Of a stretch of 64,000 nt of DNA, positions 16,589-26,376 are shown in pieces (positions within the stretch are counted from its first letter, which is position 1; every line of letters starts with the position of its first letter). The stretch spans positions 1 through 64,000 of the forward strand of contig NZ_BEWO01000010.1 of the NCBI RefSeq assembly GCF_002723975.1. Direction: 5' to 3'. The position numbers and the translations under genes were made by a program. The notes under the pieces are model-generated. The model made no database searches. It was not told the origin of the DNA and was given only the letters and a program-made list of their open reading frames with translations. The DNA is from Gluconobacter japonicus (GTDB taxonomy: Bacteria; Pseudomonadota; Alphaproteobacteria; Acetobacterales; Acetobacteraceae).

Positions 16589-19087
16589 GTGTCGGCGGTG
16601 AAACTATCAGGCAAGTCCAGAAGAAAATCCCATTACCTTTTGACGACAAGCATCTTGGGAATCGCTGTTGCAAGCGCTTCTTTTCATAGAGCAGAGGCGG
16701 CTGCAAAATCACACCAGTCAGCCAAAATTCAGCATACTTCCTCCCATCCAATTTCGCGCTCGAAAGTTTCTCCGCATCAAAGGCGTAGTACGATTGAAAG
16801 TGCTGATTCTGAATCGATTTCAGTCAGTGTCTCTCGTGTTCGCAGTCATGGCCCTGAAGTCGCTGTAACGCGAAAGGTTATGGATAGATTTGTGGAGGGA
16901 ACAAACCCTATGCAAATTCTGGCCATGACAACGCCGGGAGCAAATTTCACATCTACTGATGCCTTTGGTCTCGATACTTATGGCAATACATTTTATGTGC
17001 GCGGATTTACCCAAATGCAGATTGGCGCAACATTAGACGGCATTCCGCTGGGATCGCAGGGATTTGCCAATAACAATGGTGTATCTATCACGCAGGCAAT
17101 GATTCAGGATGATGTTGCCGGGATGACGATGTCTCAAGGGGCTGGGGCGCTGGACTCATTCTCTACTCAGAATCTTGGCGGCGCAATGACATATACGTCC
17201 TCTGATCCCAAGGATAAGGCAGGGGGTAAAATCAGTCAGACTTTCGGTAGCTATAATGCGTATCGAACCTATGCCCGTGTTGATAGTGGCATCCTGAACC
17301 AGACCGGAACCAAATTCTACGCATCCTTCGCGCGAACAGACACGGATTTGTGGAAGGGAGCCGGGGGGCAAAGTGAATTGCAGGCTGATGCAAAAATTGT
17401 CCAACCTATCGGTCAACACGGCAAAATCACTGGGTTCTTCGGTTATGGTAATTTCCAGCAGATGAACTATCTGACTCTTACCAAGAACATGTGGCGACAG
17501 ATGGGCCGTAATACAACTTATTTGAAGCCTGATTATGCAAAGGCTAAACAATGGGCTTATTATGCTCAGTACACATCGGATGTTCCTCCAGGATATGAGG
17601 GAAGACTTTCGAATGACGAGATAGGTGACTATGCTTGGGATGCATCTCAGGTCCAGAGAACTTATTTGTCCGCAGTAACGGGACACTTTGATCTGTCTGA
17701 GAAAGTTCATTCAGATACGGTCGCATATGGGAATATTGGTAGCGGCCTCTATGGCGGAACCAACAATTTCGTGACATCTCCCAGTTACGGTGTTCCTGCA
17801 CTGCAGGCCGATGGCTCAGTCTCCGGTGTTCCGATGGCATTAGGGATGTCACATGCTGATATGCGACGCTTGGGATTCACGCAGAAAGTTTCAATTGAAG
17901 CGCCACACAATAACTATATTGAAAGTGGCATCTGGTACGAAAATAACCGCTGGATCTATGATTCCATGCTTTATGAAGATGGCTTGACGACAGGTCATAA
18001 TCCTCTGGCAGGTTTCAGGAAAGGTACTGGAAGTACATGGTATAATGATGCTTATAATACCAATACATTCCAATTCTTTCTTCAGGATCGCTGGAAAATT
18101 ATTCCTGGCATGACGCTTCTGGCGGGTTTTAAATCACTCACACAGACTACTCATGGTGGCACAAAAGCAGATTACACGGACCAACTCACGGCGGCTGGGT
18201 GGAATACCTATTACCGTCATCCCGCAAGCGGCTCAATGACGGCTTCGGGAGCGTTTTTGCCTCATTTCAATTTCGATTATCATTTTCTCAATCATCATGA
18301 AATTTATTGGGATATTGCAGAAAATCTCCGCGCTTACGATTATTACTCCCAAACGTCTAGTGCTGGACCGTGGGGTGGTCTGGGAAATTCGTCGCAATCC
18401 GCCCAATCTGTTTTTGATGCTAACAAGAAAGTTCTCAAGCCTGAGAGGACATGGAATTATATTGTTGGGTACAGGTATGATTCCCAATTTTTTTCAGGAA
18501 GTGCTGATTTTTACCATACAGATTACTATAACAGGCTTGCTTCCATTACAGAAGGAAGTACGGCGACAGCCCATAATGCTTATTTGAATGTCGGTCGTGA
18601 GACTATGAATGGTGCCGATGGAGCAATAACGATCCGCCCATTCCGTGGGCTTGAAATTACAAATAGCGTGAGCTGGAATGATGCAGAATACCAGACAACC
18701 TCTATCAATTACAGTGGAAAAAATTACAGCCTTAAAGGTAAGCACCAAGTATATTATCCAAAATTCATGTATAAAGCTAATTTGAATTATACCTGGCGTA
18801 AGGCAATGTTCAACTTTAATGTCAATTACATTGGTTCAAGGCCAATGACATATCTTAACGATGAATATGTTCCGTCCTACTGGATGGCAAATCTTAATCT
18901 TGCCTACAATTTTGGCCAAGTTGGCTTTGCTCAGAACATAAAAACAACTTTCGGCATTACCAATCTTTTTGATAGTAACTATATTGGTGGCATCTACGGA
19001 GCAGCATCGGTTTCAGGTGATAATAATGCCAATCTGTTTGTGGGATCTCCCCGGCAGTATTTTGGTACTGTTTCCGCAGAATTTTAA
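16589..19087 (+). CDS. TonB-dependent outer-membrane receptor
   Basis: An outer-membrane transporter of about 832 residues. The GTG at 16589 (preceded by another GTG at 16586) is chosen because GAGGAG at 16575-16580 gives 8-base spacing. A signal peptide (SHYLLTTSILGIAVASASFH, then AEA) leads to a linker with ESISVSVSR, matching the segment in the receptor at 515. A plug domain (GNTFYVRGFTQMQIG, TLDGIPLG) and a barrel ending in Phe follow. The next gene, an exported alpha-amino-acid ester hydrolase, starts about 80 bases downstream and is probably co-transcribed. That suggests the receptor imports an amino-acid-derived compound or peptide, which is an inference. The coding DNA is more AT-rich than the cobalamin region. 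Confidence 0.88.
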   Translation: MSAVKLSGKSRRKSHYLLTTSILGIAVASASFHRAEAAAKSHQSAKIQHTSSHPISRSKVSPHQRRSTIESADSESISVSVSRVRSHGPEVAVTRKVMDRFVEGTNPMQILAMTTPGANFTSTDAFGLDTYGNTFYVRGFTQMQIGATLDGIPLGSQGFANNNGVSITQAMIQDDVAGMTMSQGAGALDSFSTQNLGGAMTYTSSDPKDKAGGKISQTFGSYNAYRTYARVDSGILNQTGTKFYASFARTDTDLWKGAGGQSELQADAKIVQPIGQHGKITGFFGYGNFQQMNYLTLTKNMWRQMGRNTTYLKPDYAKAKQWAYYAQYTSDVPPGYEGRLSNDEIGDYAWDASQVQRTYLSAVTGHFDLSEKVHSDTVAYGNIGSGLYGGTNNFVTSPSYGVPALQADGSVSGVPMALGMSHADMRRLGFTQKVSIEAPHNNYIESGIWYENNRWIYDSMLYEDGLTTGHNPLAGFRKGTGSTWYNDAYNTNTFQFFLQDRWKIIPGMTLLAGFKSLTQTTHGGTKADYTDQLTAAGWNTYYRHPASGSMTASGAFLPHFNFDYHFLNHHEIYWDIAENLRAYDYYSQTSSAGPWGGLGNSSQSAQSVFDANKKVLKPERTWNYIVGYRYDSQFFSGSADFYHTDYYNRLASITEGSTATAHNAYLNVGRETMNGADGAITIRPFRGLEITNSVSWNDAEYQTTSINYSGKNYSLKGKHQVYYPKFMYKANLNYTWRKAMFNFNVNYIGSRPMTYLNDEYVPSYWMANLNLAYNFGQVGFAQNIKTTFGITNLFDSNYIGGIYGAASVSGDNNANLFVGSPRQYFGTVSAEF

Positions 19088-19165
19088 CATCATGTGATAG
19101 CTCCGAAAAATACTCTGTGGCATAGATACGCCATACTTGATGACCATTCACTTTCTGGAATGACT

Positions 19166-21082
19166 ATGAAAAAGCTTCTTATGGTATCGGCTTGTGCATT
19201 AATGTTGACGCAAACTGCATTTGCGCGACCTGGGGCCGGTTCGGTCTATACTGATATGCCAACCGATTTTCATGAGATCAATTCAACTTTTGATTATGTC
19301 CGCCGGGATGTGATGATTCCAATGCGTGACGGAGTCCGGCTCCATACGATTATTCTCGTTCCCAAGGATGCTAAAAACGCGGGTATGTTGATGACGCGTA
19401 CGCCGTATAATGCGGCACATATGGCTTCTCTGGGGTCAAGTAGCCATATGGCATCTATCCTTCCTGGTTATGACAACATGCCGGACGTTATTGTCGACGG
19501 CGGGTATATTCGTGTTCTTCAGGATATACGTGGGAAATACGGCTCTGAGGGTGAGTTTGTCATGAACCGCCCCATGCGAGGGCCATTGAACAGTACGGCT
19601 GTCGATGAAAGCACCGATACCTGGGATACCATAGAATGGCTGGTGCACAACGTCCCCCAGAGTAATGGGAAAGTTGGTATTCTCGGGGTGTCCTATGACG
19701 GATATACGGCAATTACAGCGCTTTTTCATCCTCATCCAGCATTGAAGGTTTCGGTTCCAATGAACCCGATGGTTGATGGCTGGATGGGAGATGACTGGTT
19801 CCATAATGGTGCATTTCGTGAAGAGATGCTGCCTTACATTTATGATCAGGGTGCGACGCGGAAAAATACAGCTGAATGGTGGAGCAGTACCTTTGATGCC
19901 TACGCATTTTTTCTGAATGGTGTTTCTGCGGGAGCGGTCGGGAAGTCCCGGGGAATGGATCAGATCGGTTTTTTCCGGCAATTGCTGACACATCCTGCTT
20001 ATGACACATGGTGGCAGTTACAGGCTCTTGATCGTCTTCTTTCGCGGGAAGGGCTGAAGGTCCCAACCATGCTGGTACATAGTTTGTGGGACCAGGAAGA
20101 TAATTATGGTGCGATCGCCGTTTATGATGCACTGCGCAAACACCCTAAGGCGCGACCAAACCTGTGGCTTGCAATGGGACCATGGAATCATGGAGGTGAG
20201 ATCCACGCGGCCAGTATGTTGGGTTCAATAGATCTCCACTCTGATACGGGGCTGTATTTTCGAAGGCACGTTCTCATGCCGTTTCTTGCGCATTATCTAA
20301 AGGATGAGGCTATTGCCCTTCCAGCGCGCGTAACAGCTTATCGGAGCGGCGAGGATGAATGGGAAACCATGGATTCGCTACCCGCACCAGAGTGTGACGA
20401 TCAATGCTCCTTTTTGTATTTCCAGCAGAATCACGGATTGGCCTTTAAGAAGGCATCGGGTTCTTCCGGTCATTTTACTTATGTTTCAGATCCTGATCAT
20501 CCTGTGCCGTATGTCACTCTTCCGGTTGTTCCTAAAGATAATGTAAATTCGGGATGGCGTTGGTGGCTTACTGCCGATCAACGCAACGCCGCAGCCCGTC
20601 CTGATGTGTTATCTCTGACATCTGAAGTATTGACGGCGCCGTTTACCATTACAGGAGAGCCGCTTATGCACCTGACTGCGGCGACAACCGGGACTGACGG
20701 AGATTTTGTCGTCAAATTGATTGACGTTTATCCTGATGAGGTCGCTTCCCAGCCTACGATGGGTGGCTATCAACTGATGGTGTCAGGCAATATTTTACGC
20801 GGGCGATATCGGAAAAGCTTCGAGCGTCCTGAACCTATTCCTGCAAACAAGAAACAGATTTATCCAGTACGTCTGCCAATGGTAAACCATACATTCCTGC
20901 CAGGTCACCGGATCATGATCCAGGTGCAGTCAAGCTGGTTTCCGCTTTATGACCGTAATCCTCAAACCTATGTCGATAACATTATGGTTGCGCCTAAAGA
21001 GGCTTATAAACCTGCAACGATTTCTGTAGATGTTTCCGAAAGTTGGTTGGAACTTCATGGGAGTGCCAAATCAGCCTTATAA
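19166..21082 (+). CDS. Alpha-amino-acid ester hydrolase (CocE/NonD family, S15-like)
   Basis: A secreted alpha/beta-hydrolase (about 638 residues) that hydrolyses or transfers alpha-amino-acid esters and amides, including the side chains of ampicillin-type beta-lactams. A signal peptide (KKLLMVSACALMLTQTAFA) starts at the ATG at 19166, with GGA six bases upstream. The nucleophile sits in GVSYDG (Ser176), with Asp309 in LWDQED and His342 in GPWNHGG. The carboxylate cluster that binds the substrate amino group is complete: Asp210 in WMGDDW, then Glu311 and Asp312. These spacings match, from memory, Ser174/Asp307/His340 and Asp208/Glu309/Asp310 of the Xanthomonas citri enzyme. The C-terminal third is a jelly-roll of the PepX_C type. 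It follows a TonB receptor, probably in one operon. Confidence 0.85.
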   Translation: MKKLLMVSACALMLTQTAFARPGAGSVYTDMPTDFHEINSTFDYVRRDVMIPMRDGVRLHTIILVPKDAKNAGMLMTRTPYNAAHMASLGSSSHMASILPGYDNMPDVIVDGGYIRVLQDIRGKYGSEGEFVMNRPMRGPLNSTAVDESTDTWDTIEWLVHNVPQSNGKVGILGVSYDGYTAITALFHPHPALKVSVPMNPMVDGWMGDDWFHNGAFREEMLPYIYDQGATRKNTAEWWSSTFDAYAFFLNGVSAGAVGKSRGMDQIGFFRQLLTHPAYDTWWQLQALDRLLSREGLKVPTMLVHSLWDQEDNYGAIAVYDALRKHPKARPNLWLAMGPWNHGGEIHAASMLGSIDLHSDTGLYFRRHVLMPFLAHYLKDEAIALPARVTAYRSGEDEWETMDSLPAPECDDQCSFLYFQQNHGLAFKKASGSSGHFTYVSDPDHPVPYVTLPVVPKDNVNSGWRWWLTADQRNAAARPDVLSLTSEVLTAPFTITGEPLMHLTAATTGTDGDFVVKLIDVYPDEVASQPTMGGYQLMVSGNILRGRYRKSFERPEPIPANKKQIYPVRLPMVNHTFLPGHRIMIQVQSSWFPLYDRNPQTYVDNIMVAPKEAYKPATISVDVSESWLELHGSAKSAL

Positions 21083-21247
21083 ATTGGCACGTTAATAGAA
21101 AAATTCTCTTGCTGATTTTCTACCTCTCCAGCACTATTATTATAAGAATGATATATTCATGTTTTAATAGTCGGAGAGGAAATATTAAAATTGTAAAAAC
21201 TAATAAAAATTATATTATTTATAATTTATTTTTTAATTGGCATACTT

Positions 21248-22012
21248 TTAAAGTATAGCATTGAACCCGTTAGGGCGATTATTCTTCCAAATTGAAGCCG
21301 CTGCGTTATCCAAGATAACGGTACAATCTTGATGTAAACGAATAGCCGTGGCGCTGACATTTTCGTTGAGCGGTCCATTCAGAGCATCATCAACGATAGC
21401 GGCTTTTCCTTTTCCAACAGCCACTAGTAAAAGTTTACGCGCCTCCAGAATTGTTCCGACCCCCATGGTTAACGCGTGCTCGGGAACGCGTGTCGGATCA
21501 TTGCCAAACATACCAGAATTTTGACGACGTGTGATCTCATCAAGATGTACGACACGTGTCCGACTATTGAAGGCTGATGGAGGCTCATTAAAGCCGATAT
21601 GCCCAGTTTCCCCAATTCCCAAAAGCTGAAGTCCAATTCCTCCAGCCTTTTCTATAGCCGCTTCATAGCGGGCGCACTCCAAATCCAAGTCTGCGGCAAT
21701 TCCGTTCGGAACATGAATTTGTGAGGTTGACATATTTACATGCTCAAAAAGGTGCTCCTGCATGTAGTAGCGGTATGAATTTGGGTCTGTAGCAGAAAGG
21801 CCAACATACTCGTCCAGATTGAAAGATGTTGTTGCGGCAAAATCCAGATCGGACGCTTCATACTGTTTGACTAGAAGTCGATAGATGCTTTCCATCGTGC
21901 GACCTGTTGCTAATCCCAGAACAGGATGAGGATTATAAAGAACTTCGCAGGCAATCATGTCGGCAGCCTTTCTGAAAGCCTGCTCAGGGCTATCGGTTAC
22001 GATGATGTTCAT
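21248..22012 (-). CDS. nagB: Glucosamine-6-phosphate deaminase
   Basis: Converts glucosamine-6-phosphate to fructose-6-phosphate and ammonia in the cytoplasm, feeding amino sugars into glycolysis. The 254-residue length fits the family. Visible motifs are GLATGRT (phosphate binding), FNLDEYVGL with the active-site Asp, and GETGHIGFNEP with the catalytic His and Glu. The position of the E. coli Asp141 is Thr here, a variable site in other bacteria. The ATG at 22012 starts the typical MNIIVTD; an upstream in-frame ATG adds 32 unlikely residues. It stands alone on the minus strand beside an insertion-sequence remnant; no nagA or transporter is adjacent. Confidence 0.9.
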   Translation of the reverse strand: MNIIVTDSPEQAFRKAADMIACEVLYNPHPVLGLATGRTMESIYRLLVKQYEASDLDFAATTSFNLDEYVGLSATDPNSYRYYMQEHLFEHVNMSTSQIHVPNGIAADLDLECARYEAAIEKAGGIGLQLLGIGETGHIGFNEPPSAFNSRTRVVHLDEITRRQNSGMFGNDPTRVPEHALTMGVGTILEARKLLLVAVGKGKAAIVDDALNGPLNENVSATAIRLHQDCTVILDNAAASIWKNNRPNGFNAIL

Positions 22013-22320
22013 AGATTGACTGAGATCCTGTCTGATAGCGTTGGAAAGAAAACATATGCGCAGGGGGTAATCCTGGACGTTTGTTCTGGTGGGATGGGCG
22101 AACTCCAAGAGAGACGTTCTGTTTGGAATGATGTGGCTCAGATGAATTAATGCTCCAGCGATATGAGATGCTCGCGAGCGATCGTGTCAAGTCATTATTG
22201 TGATTGAAATACATTAAAATCGATCAAAATGATGATCATTCTATTGAGCGATCTTCTGGGTGCCACATGCTACCGAATGGTAGCAGTTGAGTGACATTTC
22301 CAGCCTCTTAGGCTCAGGAT
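22013..22320. other. Intergenic region between nagB and the IS remnant
   Basis: No gene is seen. It holds a 10-base palindrome GCTCGCGAGC (22170-22179), which could be an operator for nagB, and a small hairpin GCTACC/GGTAGC (22269-22284) near the decayed transposase end. Neither can be assigned a function from sequence alone. Confidence 0.45.
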
Positions 22321-23028
22321 TCATAGCCAGAAGATGACATTTGCAGCGAGGCAGATAACGGAGAAGAAGACTGTCGGACATCTGTCCCAGCGTGTGTCGA
22401 CCGAATATGATTTCGATGCGGTTGCACTGTTTGTATTTTCTCTTGTCATATTTGATCGGCTGTCTGCGGGATTTCCGTCCCGGGATGCAAGGCCTGCTTC
22501 CTTTTTTCTCCTTGGGGGCCCCTGAAATAGTCAGCATTATAACCCGGTCCGTCAGCATTCACTGTGCCATGGTAAGTCTGTCTAGCAGGGCAGAAGTTTC
22601 CATCTAATCACTGGCCTATCCTGCAGTCATGAAAAATCTCAGTAGTCGTCCATTCTGATCGGTGACCGCTATTGCATACCACCTTTGGTATGACCGATCA
22701 GACGACCTGGATCCCTTTTTTAACCGTAGGCCTGAAGCCGTGCAGTGTGCTTTGGGAAAGGTCGCATCAATCATGATAGTCCGAAGCTCGGTCTTCGCAG
22801 CAGACAGGCCATCTATCATCCCTATGAAATACCAATGTCGCCCTAACGCTTCCAGCTGGTGTAGAGCTTCTGTGCGGACCGTATTCCTGGGCAAGCATCA
22901 CGGCAGCGCAGGCCGTTTACGACTCATAAAAATGATGTCGCTCAGCACGCGGTGGTCATCAACGCGCGATTTGTCATGTCTCTCCGGAAGACGGTCCATC
23001 TGGTCATCCGTCAGTCAATACAGGTCAT
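22321..23028 (-). pseudogene. Decayed IS5-family (IS1031-like) transposase
   Basis: Pieces of an IS5/IS1031-type transposase can be read in several frames on the minus strand, in the right order. They are an N-terminal LTDDQM...VDDHRVLSDIIF, a middle MIDATFPKAH, then TDQNGRLLRFFMTAG, and a C-terminal PGRKSRRQPIKYDKRKYK followed by NRIEIIFGR and the terminal VIFWL. Frameshifts occur near 23015, in the middle and near 22350, and part of the catalytic core is missing. The element can no longer move itself. Clear terminal inverted repeats were not identified. Confidence 0.8.
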
Positions 23029-23092
23029 TTATTTTCAATCTCTTTGCAGAAGCCGAATCAAAATTTCACAATTAAATCAATGCAGCCTGAGC

Positions 23093-24265
23093 CTACACTG
23101 TGTAGCCCATACTTCTATATAAACCATTGATGACCGAAACACTGCGATGGGCTTCGGCCAGATCGGGTGTTTCATCCGTGCCATTGTACCCAAAACCCAT
23201 GTCATCGCCCATCCATTGCACGACGATGCCATCGCGTCGGGACACGACATAGACGTTTCCGAAGCTCATGCTGCACAAAGCTTCGGGTTGCGGGATCAAC
23301 CAGGCAATCTGACCACGAACAGGAATGATGCTGCTATCGTTCCAAAGCGCGCGCGCTCCATATCCCGTGCAGTTGATGAAAACTGGTTCAGGCAGGGCTG
23401 TCAGTTCAGAAGGATGATGCAAGGTCATAGTCTTGATCTTGCCCCCACGCTCCAGAAACTGACGCAGGAGGTAGTCCGAATAGCTTGTGACATTGAAAAT
23501 CAGATTGGGTTTCTTGTGAACTTCTGAGTAGGGAAGTCGTGTATCATCCACCTGGATCAGATTTCCCTGAGGCTCAATATCCTGAATTCGGTCGTCAAGC
23601 TTGGCAAAACCGATAGGATCTGCATGCAAAGGATCCAGTTCTCTGGATTTCATCCCATAGAATGTATCCCATTCTATGGGGTTTCCTGGAAGTCCTTGCA
23701 GATTTTGGTAGCAAGAGAACGAATACCGGGCCATGGCCTCCCATCGGTTTACAAATTCGGGTGTCATCGTATCTTTTTGGGCAATACGCGAAGAAGGTGT
23801 CCAGCTTCCCGAAGCGCGGGCGGATCGAACAAACGGTGGAAGAGATTCAGCGTAGATGGTCACTTCCGCCCCGGCCTGTTGCGCCACAATGGCGGTCGTA
23901 AGGCCGATAGCGCCACATCCGAGGATACCAATTTTTGCGGAGTTGACGGGCAGAGCTCGCTCTACCGCCAGTTTTGCGCTGCCCCAGGAAAGCGACCAGC
24001 CACTTCCTCCATGTCCATAGTTATGAACTACGGTTTTGTGACCTATCTGTTCAACATCCAGTCGAGGGCCGGCAGCCCGAAACGGGCGTAGGCAGACTGT
24101 GATGCGATCAATCCGGTCAGTTCGCGCTCTGATGACCGGAAGGGAGCGAACATCCGCATCAAGATCCAGATTGCGCAGACTTCTGTCCGTGCAACCGGGA
24201 AGGCTGGAGAGGCCTAACAGGGAGGCTGCGCTGGTCAGGGCATGACGACGGGAAAGAAAACGCAT
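23093..24265 (-). CDS. Tat-exported lipoprotein FAD oxidoreductase (D-amino-acid oxidase family)
   Basis: A 390-residue flavoprotein of the DAO family. The N-terminus has a twin-arginine motif (SRRHAL, residues 5-10) and a lipobox LPGC (Cys25), so it is predicted to fold with FAD in the cytoplasm, be exported by Tat and be anchored as a lipoprotein. The FAD-binding motif GCGAIG is at about residues 116-121, later than usual because of the extra N-terminal segment. Other DAO-like features are INCTGYGARAL and PVRGQ. It ends 64 bases from the IS remnant; the C-terminus looks slightly short, so a truncation cannot be excluded. It is likely a periplasmic D-amino-acid or related amine oxidase; the substrate is unknown. 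Confidence 0.78.
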   Translation of the reverse strand: MRFLSRRHALTSAASLLGLSSLPGCTDRSLRNLDLDADVRSLPVIRARTDRIDRITVCLRPFRAAGPRLDVEQIGHKTVVHNYGHGGSGWSLSWGSAKLAVERALPVNSAKIGILGCGAIGLTTAIVAQQAGAEVTIYAESLPPFVRSARASGSWTPSSRIAQKDTMTPEFVNRWEAMARYSFSCYQNLQGLPGNPIEWDTFYGMKSRELDPLHADPIGFAKLDDRIQDIEPQGNLIQVDDTRLPYSEVHKKPNLIFNVTSYSDYLLRQFLERGGKIKTMTLHHPSELTALPEPVFINCTGYGARALWNDSSIIPVRGQIAWLIPQPEALCSMSFGNVYVVSRRDGIVVQWMGDDMGFGYNGTDETPDLAEAHRSVSVINGLYRSMGYTV

Positions 24266-24741
24266 TGAGGAAAATCCCAGTCAAAAGGAGGAAAAGGGTA
24301 GTGATTTTATGCTGGTCTAGGATCAGAAAACTCAGATGCATACAGCGCGTATTTTTCCGGGATGACATGCAGGACTGGGCGAGAGCATGTTCTGTTTTTG
24401 AGGCAAAAACTTTGCAGTGATGCCGTCAATTCGGAATTAATGCAGATCAGAAATATCCATCTTGTTTTGATTTTGCAATAATAATTTTGTAATTGGGCAT
24501 AAAAAGAAATTCCAAGAAAGAGGTTTTCTATAACCTAAAGTTATACGGTGCCCAAATTTTGGATACGTTTGAGTCTTGGTTAAGAATATAAGATTCAATG
24601 GCGACAATAAAAAATTATGAGAACCAGAGGAAATATAAAATATCGATTAATTTTGTTTGAAATATATTTTCTGTATTTTCGGTTTTCAATTTAATTGGAG
24701 TGTCGGGCAGTTCAGAAAAACTGCCCGATCATTTTTAAACC
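24266..24741. other. AT-rich intergenic region
   Basis: A 476-base spacer between two minus-strand genes. No open frame or RNA gene is recognisable. The part near 24450-24690 is strongly AT-rich, and the end nearest the S10 peptidase gene holds the hairpin listed separately. The promoter of the FAD oxidoreductase is presumably here. Confidence 0.45.
24703..24728 (-). terminator. Terminator hairpin after the S10 peptidase gene
   Basis: A perfect 10-bp stem TCGGGCAGTT/AACTGCCCGA (24703-24712 with 24719-24728) and a 6-base loop, 14 bases past the minus-strand stop codon. There is no long T run, so it may be a weak or Rho-assisted terminator. Confidence 0.6.
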
Positions 24742-26376
24742 TCAGTCGTGCGTCTTGTTGATGAAGTTGACGACATTATCATGAAGTTCTGCAAGAGCTG
24801 GGGCATGGGCATAGACCATGTGACCGGATTCATACTGGTGAATTTCGATATTGGAGGCCAGTTTTCGGGGTATCGGAAGATGCTGCATCTCATAGATTCC
24901 TTCAAAAAATGGCGTTCCCAGATCATAGTAACCTTGATTCAGCATGATCTTGAGGCTTGGGTTCTGCTTCATTGCGCTGGCCAGATCCGGCAGGACGTTC
25001 GGTGCACCTTTGGCTGGATGGGCTGAACCAGGCTGTTTGTGTACGAAGGCCCATTTCCCGATGGAATGAGCGCTAACCTTATATTCCTGGTACCCGTCAT
25101 AGAACGCAGGATTGGTGCCGTAGTGCAGGGTGTTCCGGACATAATCATTGAAGGCCGAAACGTAAGCCGACTGCATGGCCGCAAACTGAGGATCGTAATC
25201 TGGCGTCTGTCCGAGCGGGTCAATGGCCGGTCCAGAGAACCGGCTGTCCAGACGACCTGTATCCATGCCGTCATCCCCAAGAAGGGTCTTGGCAAATTCA
25301 CCACCACTTACGCGCAGGTCTGCCTTTTTCAGGTACTCGACCGGAAGGCCTGTGTACTGATGAAGTTTCTGGGCTGTCTGTTCCAGTTTTTCATCTGAAA
25401 TGGATGTGCCGTCCTGGAGGGCAGACGTGTAGTCCGTCAGGGCAAAGTGCTCGACTTCGGACAGGAAAGGCTTCAGGTCTTTTGGCTGGTTGGGCAGCTT
25501 GTGATGATACCAAGCAGTTGCGGCAAAGCTGGGGAGAGCCAGAACATAGGGCTGATCGACACTCGGGTTCGACTTTACGCTGTCGATCGAGTTGTCATAG
25601 TCCAGGATCTGGGAGAGCAGCATGACGCCGTTCAGATCAATGCCCTTTTCAGACGCCAACTGATTGGCAATGATTGCCGATCGGGTCGTGCCATAGCTCT
25701 CACCAAAAAGATACTTGGGAGAGTTGAAACGGTTAAAGCGCGTCAGGAACTGCGCGATGAAGTCCGTAAAGGCTGCCGCATCCGGGTCCGTACCGTAGAA
25801 TGCCTTTTCCTTGTCCTTGCCAACAAGGCGCCCGAACCCGGTGCCCGGTGCATCAATGAAAACCAGATCGGTCGCATCCAGCGGGCTGTCGTTGTTGTCA
25901 ATCAGATGATAGGGCGCCGCCGGTGTATGGGTATCGTCTGCGGTGACAATACGGTGCGGCCCAAAGGCCCCCATATGCATCCAGACACTCGATGATCCTG
26001 GACCACCGTTATAGACAAAGGTGATCGGACGGTTTTCCGGATGCGCGCCTTTCTTGAAATAGGCCACATAGAAGACTGACGCCACAGCATCCGGGTTCTT
26101 TTTGTCGGCCTTTTCATCCTTGCTGCCGGTATCGGAATCATCCCAGCCCTGAGCATGAACGATCAGCGTTCCGGTCACAGCCTGATACGGAATGTGCTGC
26201 CCACGAATGGTCGCAGCCCCATCTGAAACGACCTTCTGGGGCGTCGTCAGAAAGTGAGATACGCCTTCGGGTGCTTTCACGGTTTCTGAAGAAGGGGCTT
26301 CTGCATGAACTGTCAGGCTGGTCGCAGCGAGTAGGCCTGCCGCAAGGAGGGAGCAGGTCAAAATCTTGGTACGCAC
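24742..26376 (-). CDS. S10-family serine carboxypeptidase-like peptidase
   Basis: An exported peptidase of 544 residues related to serine carboxypeptidases. The GTG start at 26376 has AAGGAG seven bases upstream. A signal peptide ends near Ala25. The oxyanion-hole segment NGGPGSSS is at about residues 123-130, the nucleophile Ser227 in FGESYGT, the catalytic Asp in GYYDLGTPF, and the His in ESGHMVY near the C-terminus, so the triad is complete. A Lys/Asp-rich insert (residues 80-96) is typical of bacterial members. It probably removes C-terminal residues from peptides in the periplasm or outside the cell. It is monocistronic with a hairpin after it. Confidence 0.88.
   Translation of the reverse strand: MRTKILTCSLLAAGLLAATSLTVHAEAPSSETVKAPEGVSHFLTTPQKVVSDGAATIRGQHIPYQAVTGTLIVHAQGWDDSDTGSKDEKADKKNPDAVASVFYVAYFKKGAHPENRPITFVYNGGPGSSSVWMHMGAFGPHRIVTADDTHTPAAPYHLIDNNDSPLDATDLVFIDAPGTGFGRLVGKDKEKAFYGTDPDAAAFTDFIAQFLTRFNRFNSPKYLFGESYGTTRSAIIANQLASEKGIDLNGVMLLSQILDYDNSIDSVKSNPSVDQPYVLALPSFAATAWYHHKLPNQPKDLKPFLSEVEHFALTDYTSALQDGTSISDEKLEQTAQKLHQYTGLPVEYLKKADLRVSGGEFAKTLLGDDGMDTGRLDSRFSGPAIDPLGQTPDYDPQFAAMQSAYVSAFNDYVRNTLHYGTNPAFYDGYQEYKVSAHSIGKWAFVHKQPGSAHPAKGAPNVLPDLASAMKQNPSLKIMLNQGYYDLGTPFFEGIYEMQHLPIPRKLASNIEIHQYESGHMVYAHAPALAELHDNVVNFINKTHD

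Noticed and set aside
21043-21258. 71-aa open frame in the AT-rich spacer after the ester hydrolase gene
   Set aside because: Begins inside the hydrolase gene, has Ile/Asn/Lys-rich low-complexity translation and no ribosome binding site.
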